43,332 nucleotides of DNA from Bacteroidales bacterium. GTDB taxonomy: Bacteria > Bacteroidota > Bacteroidia > Bacteroidales > P3. The notes under the pieces were generated by a model. That model was not told where the DNA came from. It did no database searches and saw only the letters and a list, made by a program, of their open reading frames with translations. The stretch is taken from assembly GCA_017455205.1 (NCBI GenBank), contig JAFTBM010000062.1:1-43332 (forward strand), in the 5' to 3' direction. Below are positions 19,933 through 29,516 of the stretch, piece by piece. Each line of letters starts with the position of its first letter. Position 1 is the first letter of the stretch. The translations under genes were made by a program, and so were the position numbers.

Positions 19933-22128
19933 ATGAATAGTTTGCGTTTTAAGGTAGTCAGTGAGGCATTTGCCAAAGAACCTGTGCAAGTAGAGCATCC
20001 TGCGGCTACAACATCGGAGTACTTTGGTTGCCGTGTGTTTGGCCCGAAACAGATGGCCAAGTATCTTTCAAAAGAGACCTATCGTGCGTTCTTGTGTGTT
20101 CTGCGAGGCGAGAAACCCTTCAACCTTGATATAGCCGAGCAGGTGGCAGCGGGGATGAAGACTTGGGCCATTGATTTAGGAGCAACGCACTATACACACT
20201 GGTTTCAACCACTCACCGAGGGAACTGCCGAGAAGCACGACTCGTTTATTGAATATGAAGGATTGCCAGGAGGCACTGTCATAGAGGAGTTTTCGGGTAA
20301 ATTGTTGGCTCAGCGCGAAGCTGATGGATCAAGTTTTCCCAACGGTGGTATCCGCAACACATTCGAAGCCCGTGGCTATACTGCATGGGATACCTCGTCG
20401 CCAGCTTTTGTGGTGGATGATACGTTATGTATCCCTACAGTCTTTGTTTCATACACGGGTGAAGCTCTTGACTACAAGACCCCATTGCTGCGTGCGCTTC
20501 ATGCTGTGGATGAGGCTGCTACTGATGTGTGCCACTACTTCGATCCTTCAGTCAAGAAAGTCTATTCCTACCTCGGTTGGGAGCAAGAATATTTTCTCAT
20601 CGACGAAGGCCTTTATGCCGCCCGACCCGACTTGTTGCTCACTGGGCGAACCCTTATAGGCCATGAGTCTGCCAAAAACCAGCAACTCTCCGACCACTAT
20701 TTTGGTGCCATTCCTCCCCGTGTGCAGGCTTTCATGAAGGAGCTTGAATATGAGGCCTACCGATATGCTATCCCTTGCAAAACCCGCCATAATGAGGTGG
20801 CTCCAAATCAGTTTGAACTTGCACCTATTTATGGGGAAACAAACTTGGCTGTAGACCAGAACCTGTTATTGATGTCGTTGATGCACCGTGTGGCTGCACG
20901 ACACGGTTTTCGTGTGCTGCTCCATGAAAAACCATTCGATGGAGTCAATGGATCGGGTAAGCACAACAATTTCTCCCTCGGCACCGATAATGGCATTGGT
21001 CTGCTTACCCCAGGGCGCACGCAAGAGGAAAACCTTAGGTTTCTTACCTTCTTGGTCAATATTTTGATGGCAGTTTACAAGCACAACGGACTTATCAAAG
21101 CTTCGGTGATGACTGCTGGAAATGCCAACCGTCTGGGTGGACATGAAGCACCACCAGCAATTATCAGTGCTTTTCTTGGTAGTCAAATTAGTGCAGTGCT
21201 CGACCGTTTCGCTTCTGCTTCATACGAAGAGGCATTGGTGTTTGATGCTGCTCGGCGTATGCAACTTGGCTTGCCACATATCCCCGAAGTAATGCTTGAC
21301 AACACCGACCGCAATCGAACCTCACCTTTTGCTTTTACGGGGAATAGGTTTGAATTCCGAGCAGTTGGGTCTTCGGTTGGTTGCGGTTGCACGATGATAG
21401 CCCTCACCTCGGCAGTAGCAGCACAATTGAAAGACTTCAAGCAGGAAGTAGATAGCCTCATTAATAAGGGAACAGACAAGGAAAAAGCTATTGTAGAGGT
21501 GCTGCAGCGCTATATACGTGAGTCTTCGCCCATCCGTTTCGAGGGCAATGGCTATAGTGAAGAGTGGCGTATGGAAGCCCAAAAGCGGGGTCTCAATTGT
21601 GAAAGCAGTGTGCCACTCTGCTATGATGCTTATCTTTCCCCCTCCTCAATCGAAATGTTTGCTCAAACAAGCGTACTCTCCGAAGCAGAACTGCGTGCTC
21701 GCAACGAAGTGAAGTGGGACACCTACACCAAGAAGATACAAATTGAGGCTCGTGTGTTGGGTGATATTACACTGGGTAGCATTCTACCAGTGGCCACACG
21801 ATACCAGTCGATGCTCCTCGACAATGTCTACAAAATGCACCAAATCTATCCTAAAGACAAGGCAGAAATCCTTGCCGAGCCTGATAGTGATACTATTGAA
21901 CAAATAGCCAATCATATCGCTGCGGCCAAAACCGCAGTGGAGGCAATGGTGGAAGAACGCAAAAAAGCCAATGTAATTTCTGATGTGCGAGCCAGAGCTA
22001 TTGCTTACCACGACAATGTGTTGCCCTTTTTCAGCACTATTCGCTATCATGTCGACCACCTCGAACTTTTAGTAGACGATGACTTGTGGCCACTGCCTAA
22101 ATACCGAGAAATGCTCTTCATTAATTGA
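19933..22128 (+). CDS. glnN: Glutamine synthetase type III
   Basis: The 731-residue protein fits the long type III glutamine synthetases common in Bacteroidetes (about 730 residues), which make glutamine from glutamate, ammonia and ATP. Visible motifs are LGWEQEYFLID (metal-binding Glu), NEVAPNQFELAPIYGETN, GSGKHNNFSLGTDN, NRTSPFAFTGNRFEFRAVGSS (ATP/glutamate binding) and the type III-specific C-terminal helical extension. The start ATG 19933 is preceded by a short AT-rich gap without a clear promoter box, so it may be co-transcribed with moxR. Confidence 0.97.
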   Translation: MNSLRFKVVSEAFAKEPVQVEHPAATTSEYFGCRVFGPKQMAKYLSKETYRAFLCVLRGEKPFNLDIAEQVAAGMKTWAIDLGATHYTHWFQPLTEGTAEKHDSFIEYEGLPGGTVIEEFSGKLLAQREADGSSFPNGGIRNTFEARGYTAWDTSSPAFVVDDTLCIPTVFVSYTGEALDYKTPLLRALHAVDEAATDVCHYFDPSVKKVYSYLGWEQEYFLIDEGLYAARPDLLLTGRTLIGHESAKNQQLSDHYFGAIPPRVQAFMKELEYEAYRYAIPCKTRHNEVAPNQFELAPIYGETNLAVDQNLLLMSLMHRVAARHGFRVLLHEKPFDGVNGSGKHNNFSLGTDNGIGLLTPGRTQEENLRFLTFLVNILMAVYKHNGLIKASVMTAGNANRLGGHEAPPAIISAFLGSQISAVLDRFASASYEEALVFDAARRMQLGLPHIPEVMLDNTDRNRTSPFAFTGNRFEFRAVGSSVGCGCTMIALTSAVAAQLKDFKQEVDSLINKGTDKEKAIVEVLQRYIRESSPIRFEGNGYSEEWRMEAQKRGLNCESSVPLCYDAYLSPSSIEMFAQTSVLSEAELRARNEVKWDTYTKKIQIEARVLGDITLGSILPVATRYQSMLLDNVYKMHQIYPKDKAEILAEPDSDTIEQIANHIAAAKTAVEAMVEERKKANVISDVRARAIAYHDNVLPFFSTIRYHVDHLELLVDDDLWPLPKYREMLFIN

Positions 22129-22172
22129 CCTCATCGGTGGAAAATATTCTTCACGCATTGTGAAAATAATCT

Positions 22173-22180
22173 TACCTTTG
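22173..22180 (+). promoter_or_regulatory. -7 box for the DUF1015 gene
   Basis: TACCTTTG matches TAnnTTTG and lies 57 bp before the ATG at 22238. No good -33 element is at the usual distance. Confidence 0.55.
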
Positions 22181-22237
22181 CAATCTGAAATCAAAGTAAA
22201 ACAAGTAGTAACCGAGAAACATTAAAACAACACCATT

Positions 22238-23560
22238 ATGAGTATCATCAAACCATTCAAGGGTTTCCGCCCCCCTGTCGACATAGTCGAGAAGTTGGCC
22301 TCGCGTCCCTACGACGTTCTCAACACAGAAGAAGCTCGCCAAGAGTGTGCTGGCAATCCCTACAGCCTGCTGCATGTAACCAAGGCCGAAATTGACCTTG
22401 AACCGGGCATTAAGGACACCGACCCAGAGGTGTATCTGCAAGTGGTCAAGAACTATAATAAGTTCAAAGACCTCGGCTGGCTGGTCAAGGATGAAGAGGA
22501 AAAGCTCTACATCTATGCTCAAAGCATGAACCCAACAGATGCCAATGCCAAGTGGCAGTATGGCATCGTGGCCTGTGCTTACAGCGAAGACTATGTGAAC
22601 AAGGTCATCAAGAAGCACGAGCTTACCCGCAAGGACAAGGAAGAAGACCGCATGAAACACGTCCGCATCACCAACGCTAACGTGGAACCCGTCTTCTTTG
22701 CCTATCCTGCCATTGCCCGCATCGACGAGATTGTGGCTGGCGTAACGGCCAATAAGCCGATCTACGACTTCATCGCCAAGGAAGACGGCTTCGGCCATCG
22801 CTTCTGGGTCATCGACGATAAAGCAACCATCGCCGAACTCGTTGACATCTTCGACAAGCAAGTCCCAGCCATGTATATCGCCGACGGCCACCACCGCAGT
22901 GCCGCTGCCGCCCTCGTGGGTCAGGAGAAGAAGGAGCAGAACCCACACCACACCGGCAAGGAGGAGTACAACTACTTCATGACCGTCATCTTCCCCGACA
23001 ACCAGCTTAACGTCATTGACTACAACCGCGTGGTTCGCGACCTCAACGGCCTCAGCGGCAAGGAGTTCTTCGCCAAACTGGCCGAGAACTTCGACATCGA
23101 GTGCATGTGCGACTGCACCAAGAACGGTGGCAAGTGCGAGTGCGAACTGCCCTGCCACTGCGAATGCAGCCAGGAGTACAAGCCCGCCAAGCTGCACAAC
23201 TTCGCTATGTACTTCGAAGGCGTGTGGTACAGCCTCACCGCCAAGCCTGGCACCTACAACGACAGCGATCCTATCGGCGTACTTGATGTCACTATCCTCT
23301 CCAACCTCGTTCTCGACAAGGTGCTCGGAATCAAGGATCTCCGTACCGACAAGCGTATCGACTTCGTCGGTGGCATCCGCGGCCTCGGCGAGCTGAAACG
23401 CCGTGTGGATAGTGGCGAGATGAAGGTCGCCTTCGCCCTCTATCCCGTCAGCATGAAGCAGATTATTGACATTGCCGACACTGGCAACATCATGCCTCCG
23501 AAGACCACCTGGTTTGAGCCCAAGTTGCGCTCTGGCCTCGTAATCCACGAACTCTGCTAA
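22238..23560 (+). CDS. DUF1015 family protein with an inserted eight-cysteine loop
   Basis: The 440-residue protein matches the DUF1015 family (usually about 410 residues). It begins IKPFKGFRPP, has SRPYDVLN near the N-terminus and the conserved YIADGHHRSAAA at about residues 212-222. The biochemical function of the family is not established. Residues 289-310 form a loop with eight Cys in the pattern CxCxC-x6-CxC-x3-CxCxC, which I do not recall in typical members and which could bind a metal. Codon use is strongly GC-rich compared with glnN just upstream. It has its own promoter box and is followed by a terminator hairpin, so it is probably a single-gene unit. Confidence 0.9.
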   Translation: MSIIKPFKGFRPPVDIVEKLASRPYDVLNTEEARQECAGNPYSLLHVTKAEIDLEPGIKDTDPEVYLQVVKNYNKFKDLGWLVKDEEEKLYIYAQSMNPTDANAKWQYGIVACAYSEDYVNKVIKKHELTRKDKEEDRMKHVRITNANVEPVFFAYPAIARIDEIVAGVTANKPIYDFIAKEDGFGHRFWVIDDKATIAELVDIFDKQVPAMYIADGHHRSAAAALVGQEKKEQNPHHTGKEEYNYFMTVIFPDNQLNVIDYNRVVRDLNGLSGKEFFAKLAENFDIECMCDCTKNGGKCECELPCHCECSQEYKPAKLHNFAMYFEGVWYSLTAKPGTYNDSDPIGVLDVTILSNLVLDKVLGIKDLRTDKRIDFVGGIRGLGELKRRVDSGEMKVAFALYPVSMKQIIDIADTGNIMPPKTTWFEPKLRSGLVIHELC

Positions 23561-23580
23561 CTATCGGTCAGCTAAACGTT

Positions 23581-23630
23581 GAAGTGCGACCTCTACAATA
23601 TTCATTGCAGGGGTCGCACTTCTTTATTTT
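23581..23630. terminator. Terminator hairpin between convergent genes
   Basis: GAAGTGCGACC (23581-23591) pairs perfectly with GGTCGCACTTC (23612-23622) across a 20-base loop, and TTTATTTTT follows on the plus strand. It ends the DUF1015 transcript and could also act on the convergent polysaccharide genes. Confidence 0.8.
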
Positions 23631-23645
23631 TATGTGGGTGGTCGG

Positions 23646-25100
23646 CTATTCTTGACGGGGACGAGCAGCAGGCACTTTTTCGCTGAATACGTCAAGTGCC
23701 ACAATGGCCGCCGTCATCCCCCAAAATGGAACCGACAGCTTGTCGGTGTCAAGAAAATTGTTGAGTGTACCATGCACATAGTAGGTGAAGAGGCATAGGC
23801 ATAGCGCGACGGCCATTCTCCTGACCGACTGGTCTTTTGCTGTGCGATAGACTCTTATGCCTGTGGCGAAAACGGTCAGGAAAAGTGCTATCACAATGCC
23901 AGCTCCTACCACCCCTTGCTCGCTGAGTGGCCCAATATACTCGCTGTGGGCATTGCCGAGGTCGCCCGAATTGGTGCTGATGACCGTCATCTGATAATCC
24001 ATCTGATAGCTGCCATAGATGAACTGGTAGGTCCCAGGGCCAAATCCCTGCACAGGGCGTTCCCCCCACATGCGCAATGCCGAAGCCCATCGGTTGATGC
24101 GCTCGAGGTTGCTGGCATCAGTGGATATGTTCGAGATGCTTTTTAGCTGGTCGGCCAACTCGTAGGAGGAATCCTGTTTGTTTTTGCCCATATTGTAGAG
24201 CAGGTCGCCCTGGAACGCAAAGAACAATCCTGCCACCAGTGCCAGCATCGCCAGCATCCATTTCAGTTTTACCCGATAGTGAATCAGTAGGTATACCACC
24301 AATGCACCCGCCACGCTGAGCCAAGCCGCTCTGCAATAGGAAAGCACAAGACCAGTGGCCAGCAGTGCAGCCAGCACCACGGCACAAATCCGCAGCCATA
24401 GCCGTTCCCCCCTATCGGCAGCCAGCCCTATTGCGGCTGGCAGGAACAGGGCTATGATGCAACCATAGGCCGTATGGTCGTTGTAGAAAGGCTTCATCAC
24501 GCGGTGCATCGTCTGCAGGTCGCTGAAGTTAAATAGGGTCTTGTATGTTGTGATGGCCACTACCACCGCCAGCCCCAGCCCGTAGGCCCACACAAAGCGC
24601 CGTGTGGCCTGTGGTGTGCGTAGCATCGTGGTAGCAGCAAAATAGCAAGGCACAACGAACCATGCCCGAGCCACGGTGTACTTAAACGACACCAGCGGCA
24701 TCTCCGACGTGCATGAGGTGATAAACATCCATCCCAGCATCGCCAGCACCAGCAGGCTGACAGGATGGCGGAGCAGCCGCAGGTCGTAGTTCCGCATCAG
24801 AAGCACCCGAAACAGGAATACCAGCGATAGCAGTATCAGCATCGGCTCGGTGGGGAGCGAAAGCTCGGTTTCCCCCAGCAGCACCACGTCTATTGAAAAT
24901 GGCGTCGCCAAAGCCGTAAGCAGCAACCCCGCTTCGGGATACTTGAAAAACAGCCATATCAGTGCAATCCCCAGCGGAAGTAGCCCTAACAGGTAGTTCT
25001 CATCGGCAAGTAGTAGCGTGTTGGCCACTACGAATAGCAGCACGCACACCAAGGCCACAATGATGCCTTTGCGTTGCTGTTTGCTGACGGGGGAAACCAT
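23646..25100 (-). CDS. O-antigen polymerase/ligase-like membrane protein (Wzy/WaaL superfamily)
   Basis: From ATG 25100 (MVSPVSKQQRKG) the product has 484 residues with about eleven hydrophobic membrane segments. A large periplasmic loop (about 325-395, MGKNKQDSSYELADQL to GNAHSEYIGPL) contains the RxxxW and H-x-E-Y-like features of the O-antigen ligase/polymerase superfamily (RINRWASALRMW, GFGPGTYQ, NAHSEY). It probably polymerises or ligates surface polysaccharide in the inner membrane. A start at 25172 is possible, but it would overlap wzz by 50 bp and adds a basic stretch, so I prefer 25100, 22 bp after wzz. Polymerase versus ligase cannot be decided from sequence. Confidence 0.85.
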   Translation of the reverse strand: MVSPVSKQQRKGIIVALVCVLLFVVANTLLLADENYLLGLLPLGIALIWLFFKYPEAGLLLTALATPFSIDVVLLGETELSLPTEPMLILLSLVFLFRVLLMRNYDLRLLRHPVSLLVLAMLGWMFITSCTSEMPLVSFKYTVARAWFVVPCYFAATTMLRTPQATRRFVWAYGLGLAVVVAITTYKTLFNFSDLQTMHRVMKPFYNDHTAYGCIIALFLPAAIGLAADRGERLWLRICAVVLAALLATGLVLSYCRAAWLSVAGALVVYLLIHYRVKLKWMLAMLALVAGLFFAFQGDLLYNMGKNKQDSSYELADQLKSISNISTDASNLERINRWASALRMWGERPVQGFGPGTYQFIYGSYQMDYQMTVISTNSGDLGNAHSEYIGPLSEQGVVGAGIVIALFLTVFATGIRVYRTAKDQSVRRMAVALCLCLFTYYVHGTLNNFLDTDKLSVPFWGMTAAIVALDVFSEKVPAARPRQE

Positions 25101-25122
25101 ATTCGTGCGAGTAGTACGAAAT

Positions 25123-26028
25123 TTAGGCGATGGGCTGCTCTGTCGCATTCTCCTCCTCTTTGCGCGGGACAAATATCAGCAGCGCAAAGATGCACATCAC
25201 TATGGCACCGAGACACCCTGCCATCACGATGAGCGACCTCTTGGGTTGGTCCTTCTTGTCGGCAGCCGTGGCATACTCTATCACGTACTTATAGTGTATC
25301 TTAAGGTCGCACTCCACGGCAGTCTGTGTGGCACGTGCCTGCATCTGAGCCAGCTTTTTGCATTTCCGCTTGACCAGTTGCTGTTGCCAGCTGCCTGGTG
25401 TGGCATGGGCAGCAATGGAGTCAAGACTGGCAGCCTCGGCGGCACACACTTGATTCATCACCATAGCTGCATCCAGCGTCCGGTCGCGGTTCGTCTCGCG
25501 GCATAGCGAATCATACACTTCCAACACATAGTTGGCAATGTCGGCTGCCAGTTGTGGATCTTTGTCGAGCACCGACACCTGCACCCCCAAGTATTTGGTG
25601 CGTCGTGCCGAGAAGTATTTTTTCCACTTGATTTCAAAATCAGCCACAGGGTGTTTCGATGTGGACTTGATTTTGTAGTGCTGCATCAGGCCGAAGTGCT
25701 CGCACACCGTCATGGCCAACTTCTTTGAGGTCAGCATCTGCAAAGCCTGCTCGCAGTTGTTCTCCGACCCATAGTCGATGAAGTCCATGCTGTAGTCATA
25801 GTCCATTATCGCTTTGGTCATTCGGTTGGTGTTGGTCGGTATCATCACCGCTGTCGACCGGTAGAGTGGCGTGATGAGCATCGCGCATACAGCCGACACC
25901 ACCGCTGCCGCCACGCCTACTATCACCAGCAACTTCCACCAGCGGCAAAAAAACGTTTTGGTGGCCGTCATTGTCCCTTCGTCGTTTGCAGCGCTGCGGC
26001 TGCTGGTGTTCTTGTTCTCGTTTGTCAT
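25123..26028 (-). CDS. Wzz-type polysaccharide chain-length determinant
   Basis: The 301-residue protein has an N-terminal membrane segment (about 30-55, WWKLLVIVGVAAAVVSAVCAML) followed by the Wzz signature region (TPLYRSTAVMIPTN). A long helical periplasmic middle part follows (DPQLAADIANYVLEVYD), then a second membrane segment near the C-terminus (about 266-288) and a short cytoplasmic tail. This is the topology of polysaccharide co-polymerases that set chain length. No tyrosine kinase domain is attached. It stands directly upstream of the polymerase/ligase-like gene, with which it likely works. Confidence 0.9.
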   Translation of the reverse strand: MTNENKNTSSRSAANDEGTMTATKTFFCRWWKLLVIVGVAAAVVSAVCAMLITPLYRSTAVMIPTNTNRMTKAIMDYDYSMDFIDYGSENNCEQALQMLTSKKLAMTVCEHFGLMQHYKIKSTSKHPVADFEIKWKKYFSARRTKYLGVQVSVLDKDPQLAADIANYVLEVYDSLCRETNRDRTLDAAMVMNQVCAAEAASLDSIAAHATPGSWQQQLVKRKCKKLAQMQARATQTAVECDLKIHYKYVIEYATAADKKDQPKRSLIVMAGCLGAIVMCIFALLIFVPRKEEENATEQPIA

Positions 26029-26290
26029 GAGTGTTGGTTTTTCTATTCTGTTGATTGACCAGTTTCCCCAGTCTTGTTACGCCCACTTTAACGCCCCACC
26101 TGCGGCATTATTGCACCGATGTGCAAATTTTACAATCTAATTTTTCAATCGGAAAGGGAAGCCTCTTCTGATGTAATAGCGCGTGGTGGTTTGGATAGTC
26201 AGGTGAAAGGTCTTTCTCGCAATCATAAGGGTATTCTCTACCAATCCCAATTCCCAATTTTCCATTCTCAATTCTCAAATTTCTATACCC

Positions 26291-26312
26291 CATAACCTAT
26301 AACCTATAACCT
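26291..26312. repeat. 7-bp tandem repeat (ATAACCT), three copies
   Basis: CATAACCTATAACCTATAAC and two following bases form three direct ATAACCT units. They lie between an AT-rich CAATTTT/CAATTCT-like block (about 26246-26278) and the 124-bp element, in the 504-bp divergent gap between wzz and the mltD-like gene. I see no gene elsewhere in that gap. Confidence 0.75.
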
Positions 26313-26323
26313 TTTCCCCACCC

Positions 26324-26447
26324 ACTTGGTCCGTGTCATCTCCGTGTCATCTCCGTGTCACCTCCGTGTCACCTCCGACTCGATACGGACCATACACGGG
26401 CCTGACACGAACCAAACACGACCCAAACACGGGGGAAGTCCTTACCG
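26324..26447. repeat. 124-bp mirrored 11-bp-period element, copy 2
   Basis: Direct units TCCGTGTC at 26330, 26341, 26352 and 26363, then TCCGACTC at 26374, are followed by inverted units (ATACACGG, GACACGAA, AACACGA, AACACGGG) and the tail ACGGGGGAAGTCCTTACCG. The first 26 bp are identical to copy 1 at 12723. The full length aligns gap-free, with differences concentrated in the inverted half. It again sits between divergent genes. Confidence 0.88.
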
Positions 26448-26532
26448 CCAGTTCCGCCGCCTGTGTGCTATCCTTTATTTTTTTTCTGTATGCAGAATGC
26501 AATAATTGAAGAGTGCATGCGTTACGGGAGAT

Positions 26533-27795
26533 ATGAAACGAAGTGTAAAAATAGTGCTTTGGGTTGCGACATTGATGCTTTGCACAACCGCGCAGGCACA
26601 GCAAGAACCTACGAAGCCCCAGCAGGATAACGGGGCGGAACTGATGACCCAACGCTATGCCTCTGCCTACGATAGTCTGCTCAATAGTTATTATATGCGC
26701 CGCTATGCACACCGCAACTTGCATAGCGCAGTGCAGTTTTCGGCCGAGGCTTTCGATGCGCTTCCCGACAGCCTTTTGGAACATCGGCTTCGGGCTTTGC
26801 ACACCGTCTTCCCGATGAGCTACAACGAGGTGGTTCGCTCCTACATCCGATTCTACCTCAAGCACATGTCGACGCGGCTCGATGTGATGCTCTCGCTGGA
26901 AGAGTTCTATTTCCCCATGTTCGAAGAGGTGCTCGACCGCTATGGCCTGCCCGAGGATTTGAAGTATCTGACCATTGTGGAGAGTGCATTGAACCCGCAA
27001 GCCACCTCGCGCGTGGGTGCCGCTGGCCTCTGGCAATTTATGTATTCCACAGGTAAGCTCTACGACCTTGAGGTCAATTCAGTAGTCGACGACCGTCGCG
27101 ACCCCTACAAGAGCACCGTCGCTGCTGCCCGACACCTGAAGGACCTCTACAATATCTTCGGCGACTGGCAACTGGCTATTGCCGCCTACAACTGTGGAGC
27201 TGGCAATGTCAATAAGGCTATTGCCCGCAGCGGTGGTCGGAATTTTTGGGAGATGTACTACAGCCTACCCAGAGAGACCCGTGGCTATGTGCCAGCATTT
27301 ATAGCCGTGATGTACGTGATGAACTACTATGGCGAACATGGCTTGCGCCCCACCGAGCTCAATCTCCCCATTCGGTGCGACACGGTGGTTCCCACTCGCG
27401 ATGTGCTGTTCTGCTATGTCGCCGAGGCCACGGGGGTGGATATGGAGGAGTTGCGCACGCTCAATCCTCAATATAAGGTGGACTACATCCCCGCAGCCTC
27501 GGGAGTGCATGCACTTTGCCTGCCAATCAACAAGCTGGAAGCCTTCATCGCCAACCAGGATAGTATCTATGCCCATAGTGCCGACAGCTTGGCCAAGAAG
27601 CCCGTCAAGGTGGTTCCACAAGGAAAATCCAAAGGCAATAGCACCAAAGGCAGCAACAAGTACTACACCGTCCGCAAGGGCGACACGCTCAACAAGGTGG
27701 CCTCAAAGCACGGCCTGACGGTGGCCAAACTCAAGAAGATGAATGGCCTGAAGAGCGACAAAATTCGGGCAGGACAGAAACTGCGTGTCAGATGA
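26533..27795 (+). CDS. MltD-like lytic transglycosylase with LysM domain
   Basis: From ATG 26533 (MKRSVKIV) the 420-residue product has a signal peptide ending near TAQAQ. The SLT domain (about 130-270) has catalytic Glu150 in [19 protein letters not shown] and GLWQFM, and [15 protein letters not shown]. One clear LysM domain is at the extreme C-terminus ([19 protein letters not shown]). It cleaves peptidoglycan glycan strands to 1,6-anhydromuropeptides in the periplasm. An earlier in-frame start at 26506 would only add residues before the signal peptide. The stop overlaps the next ATG (ATGA). Confidence 0.94.
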   Translation: MKRSVKIVLWVATLMLCTTAQAQQEPTKPQQDNGAELMTQRYASAYDSLLNSYYMRRYAHRNLHSAVQFSAEAFDALPDSLLEHRLRALHTVFPMSYNEVVRSYIRFYLKHMSTRLDVMLSLEEFYFPMFEEVLDRYGLPEDLKYLTIVESALNPQATSRVGAAGLWQFMYSTGKLYDLEVNSVVDDRRDPYKSTVAAARHLKDLYNIFGDWQLAIAAYNCGAGNVNKAIARSGGRNFWEMYYSLPRETRGYVPAFIAVMYVMNYYGEHGLRPTELNLPIRCDTVVPTRDVLFCYVAEATGVDMEELRTLNPQYKVDYIPAASGVHALCLPINKLEAFIANQDSIYAHSADSLAKKPVKVVPQGKSKGNSTKGSNKYYTVRKGDTLNKVASKHGLTVAKLKKMNGLKSDKIRAGQKLRVR

Positions 27796-28079
27796 ACCAA
27801 AAGCGCATATTCAAACTGCTGAAGAACAAGTATGTGATTACCACCATTGGGTTCCTGGTGATTATACTCTTTTCCAGCGATTTGAGCCTTCAGGTCAACT
27901 TTAGGATAAAACGCGAACTCCGCAAGTTGCAGGCCGAGGAGCGTGCGCTCCGTGAGGCTATGAGTGCTGACAGCATTGCGGCTGCCGAGTTGAATGACAA
28001 TCCCGCTGCCAAAGAACGCTACGGGCGTGAGAACTACTACATGAAGCGTGCCAACGAGGATGTCTTTGTTATCAAATGA
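27792..28079 (+). CDS. FtsB/DivIC-like septum formation protein
   Basis: The 95-residue protein has a short basic N-terminus, one membrane segment (about 14-32, [16 protein letters not shown]), then a coiled coil ([18 protein letters not shown]), and ends in the family signature [17 protein letters not shown]. This is the FtsB/DivIC layout. These proteins bind FtsL and FtsQ/DivIB in the divisome and control septal peptidoglycan synthesis. Both ends overlap neighbours by ATGA, placing it firmly between two peptidoglycan-hydrolase genes. Confidence 0.9.
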   Translation: MNQKRIFKLLKNKYVITTIGFLVIILFSSDLSLQVNFRIKRELRKLQAEERALREAMSADSIAAAELNDNPAAKERYGRENYYMKRANEDVFVIK

Positions 28080-28726
28080 GTGCAGTGATGAAGTATATAG
28101 TGGATAGCATACCGACCACCTACCGCAGGCATCCCTCTCGGTGGCTGTTGCTCGTGGCTTCGGTGATGCTGCTCTCTTCGTGCAGCCAGTTGCGCTCGTT
28201 TATGGCTCGCGACCTCGAAGAGGAGGACTTTATCATTGGTCAGCTCTACGCCGACGAGCTGGTGAAGGAGACGCCAGTGCTTTCAAAGCCAGCGGTGGCT
28301 AAACCCTCAAGAGAGGCATCTCGCACCAATCCGTTGGGTCTTGACTACAGCCCCCGCGACAATGCCGACCTCTATGCTGCTGTCAATGATTGGATGGGGA
28401 CGCCTTACAAGTATGGCGGCACTGACAAACGGGGCGTTGACTGCTCGGCCTTCGTGGGTGCGGTGGTGAGGAAAGTCTACGGCGTGAACCTGCATCGCAC
28501 CTCCAACGAGATGCTGGCCGATGTCAAGCTGATTGATGCCAAAAGCCTACGCGAAGGCGACCTCCTCTTCTTTACCAACAGCAAAGGGAAGGTCGCGCAC
28601 GTGGGTATCTACCTCAAGGATGGCCTTTTTGCCCATGCCTCCACGAGTGCGGGGGTCTGTGTGAGCCGCACCGACGACAAGTACTGGAGCAAGCATTTCT
28701 ACAAGGGCGGTCGCATCAAGAAGTAG
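28076..28726 (+). CDS. NlpC/P60 peptidoglycan endopeptidase lipoprotein
   Basis: The 216-residue lipoprotein has a lipobox LLSSC with Cys36 (if it starts at 28076; an alternative Met is four codons in). The NlpC/P60 domain (about 100-216) has the catalytic triad Cys123 in VDCSAF, His175 in AHVGIY and His187 in FAHAS, plus WMGTPYKYGG at its start. It cuts gamma-D-Glu-diaminopimelate bonds in wall peptides from the outer periphery of the periplasm. The start ATG overlaps the ftsB-like stop. The convergent stress-protein gene ends only 10 bp beyond its stop. Confidence 0.94.
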   Translation: MSAVMKYIVDSIPTTYRRHPSRWLLLVASVMLLSSCSQLRSFMARDLEEEDFIIGQLYADELVKETPVLSKPAVAKPSREASRTNPLGLDYSPRDNADLYAAVNDWMGTPYKYGGTDKRGVDCSAFVGAVVRKVYGVNLHRTSNEMLADVKLIDAKSLREGDLLFFTNSKGKVAHVGIYLKDGLFAHASTSAGVCVSRTDDKYWSKHFYKGGRIKK

Positions 28727-28736
28727 CTCGGCGGCA

Positions 28737-29516
28737 TTAATCGCAGAGCACATAGAGGTCGTCGCGCTGGTTGAGCAGGAGTATGGGTGGAATCGAAGGC
28801 AGCTTCAGCAGGCGCAGCTCGGGCGAGCCGAAGAGCCAGTCGCCGAGGTCGCGGTCGCGGCGGTCGGTGGCGAGGGCAATCAGCAGGTCGGGTGCAAGCA
28901 CCCGCAGGGCGGAAAGGTCGGGCGAAGTGGCTGTGGATTGAGGGATTGTGGCCTTGTTGTAATCCACCCCGAGCGAGCGGTACATCTTGTCGAGAAACTG
29001 CATGTTGTTGGCCTGCTGGCGGAGCAGTCCCGCATCGCGATAGCTGGGGCAGGCCACGGTGAGCGTGCTGCCGAAGAAGCGGACGAAGTACGAACCCCAT
29101 ATCAACTTCTCTTTGCTCTCGCGGCGATGGTCGATGCTCAAGGCCACGTGGCGGGGCGGTTGCGGGCGAGTATCGGAAGGGACGGCGATATAGGCCGTCT
29201 TGCAGTCGGCAAAGTTGCGCAGCAGAGTGGCGGGGTGGGCAAGGGCACTGCGTGGGGCTTTCGGCGAAAGCGGTGCAAGCATCAACACCCCGCCCAGCGT
29301 GGTGGGCAGTCCGTCGATGGCAGGCTTCCATTCGCCTTTGAGACCGATATAGGGCAAGTCATAGTCCTTGAGCCATTCCGACTGGCCATCGTGGCTGACG
29401 TTGAGTAGCACGAGCCTCTTGCCCAGCTGCGTGGCACACAGGCGGGCGTAGGGCAACACCGACTGGGCATCCTCGGGCGAGGGGAGGCATGCTATGACGC
29501 ATTGGTCTTTCTTCAT
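28737..29516 (-). CDS. Universal stress protein-like, double-domain
   Basis: The 259-residue protein appears to hold two UspA-type Rossmann halves. The N-terminal half starts with VIACLPSPEDAQSVLPYARLC and LGKRLVLLNV, and the second shows HVALSIDHRRESKEKLIWGSYF followed by the STLTVACPS strand. Residues close to APDLLIALAT fit the second-domain end. The usual ATP-binding G-x2-G-x9-G-S/T motif is not clear, so ATP binding is doubtful. Its ATG overlaps the stop of the T9SS cargo gene (ATGA), which is odd for a cytoplasmic stress protein and suggests co-expression. Confidence 0.75.
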   Translation of the reverse strand: MKKDQCVIACLPSPEDAQSVLPYARLCATQLGKRLVLLNVSHDGQSEWLKDYDLPYIGLKGEWKPAIDGLPTTLGGVLMLAPLSPKAPRSALAHPATLLRNFADCKTAYIAVPSDTRPQPPRHVALSIDHRRESKEKLIWGSYFVRFFGSTLTVACPSYRDAGLLRQQANNMQFLDKMYRSLGVDYNKATIPQSTATSPDLSALRVLAPDLLIALATDRRDRDLGDWLFGSPELRLLKLPSIPPILLLNQRDDLYVLCD

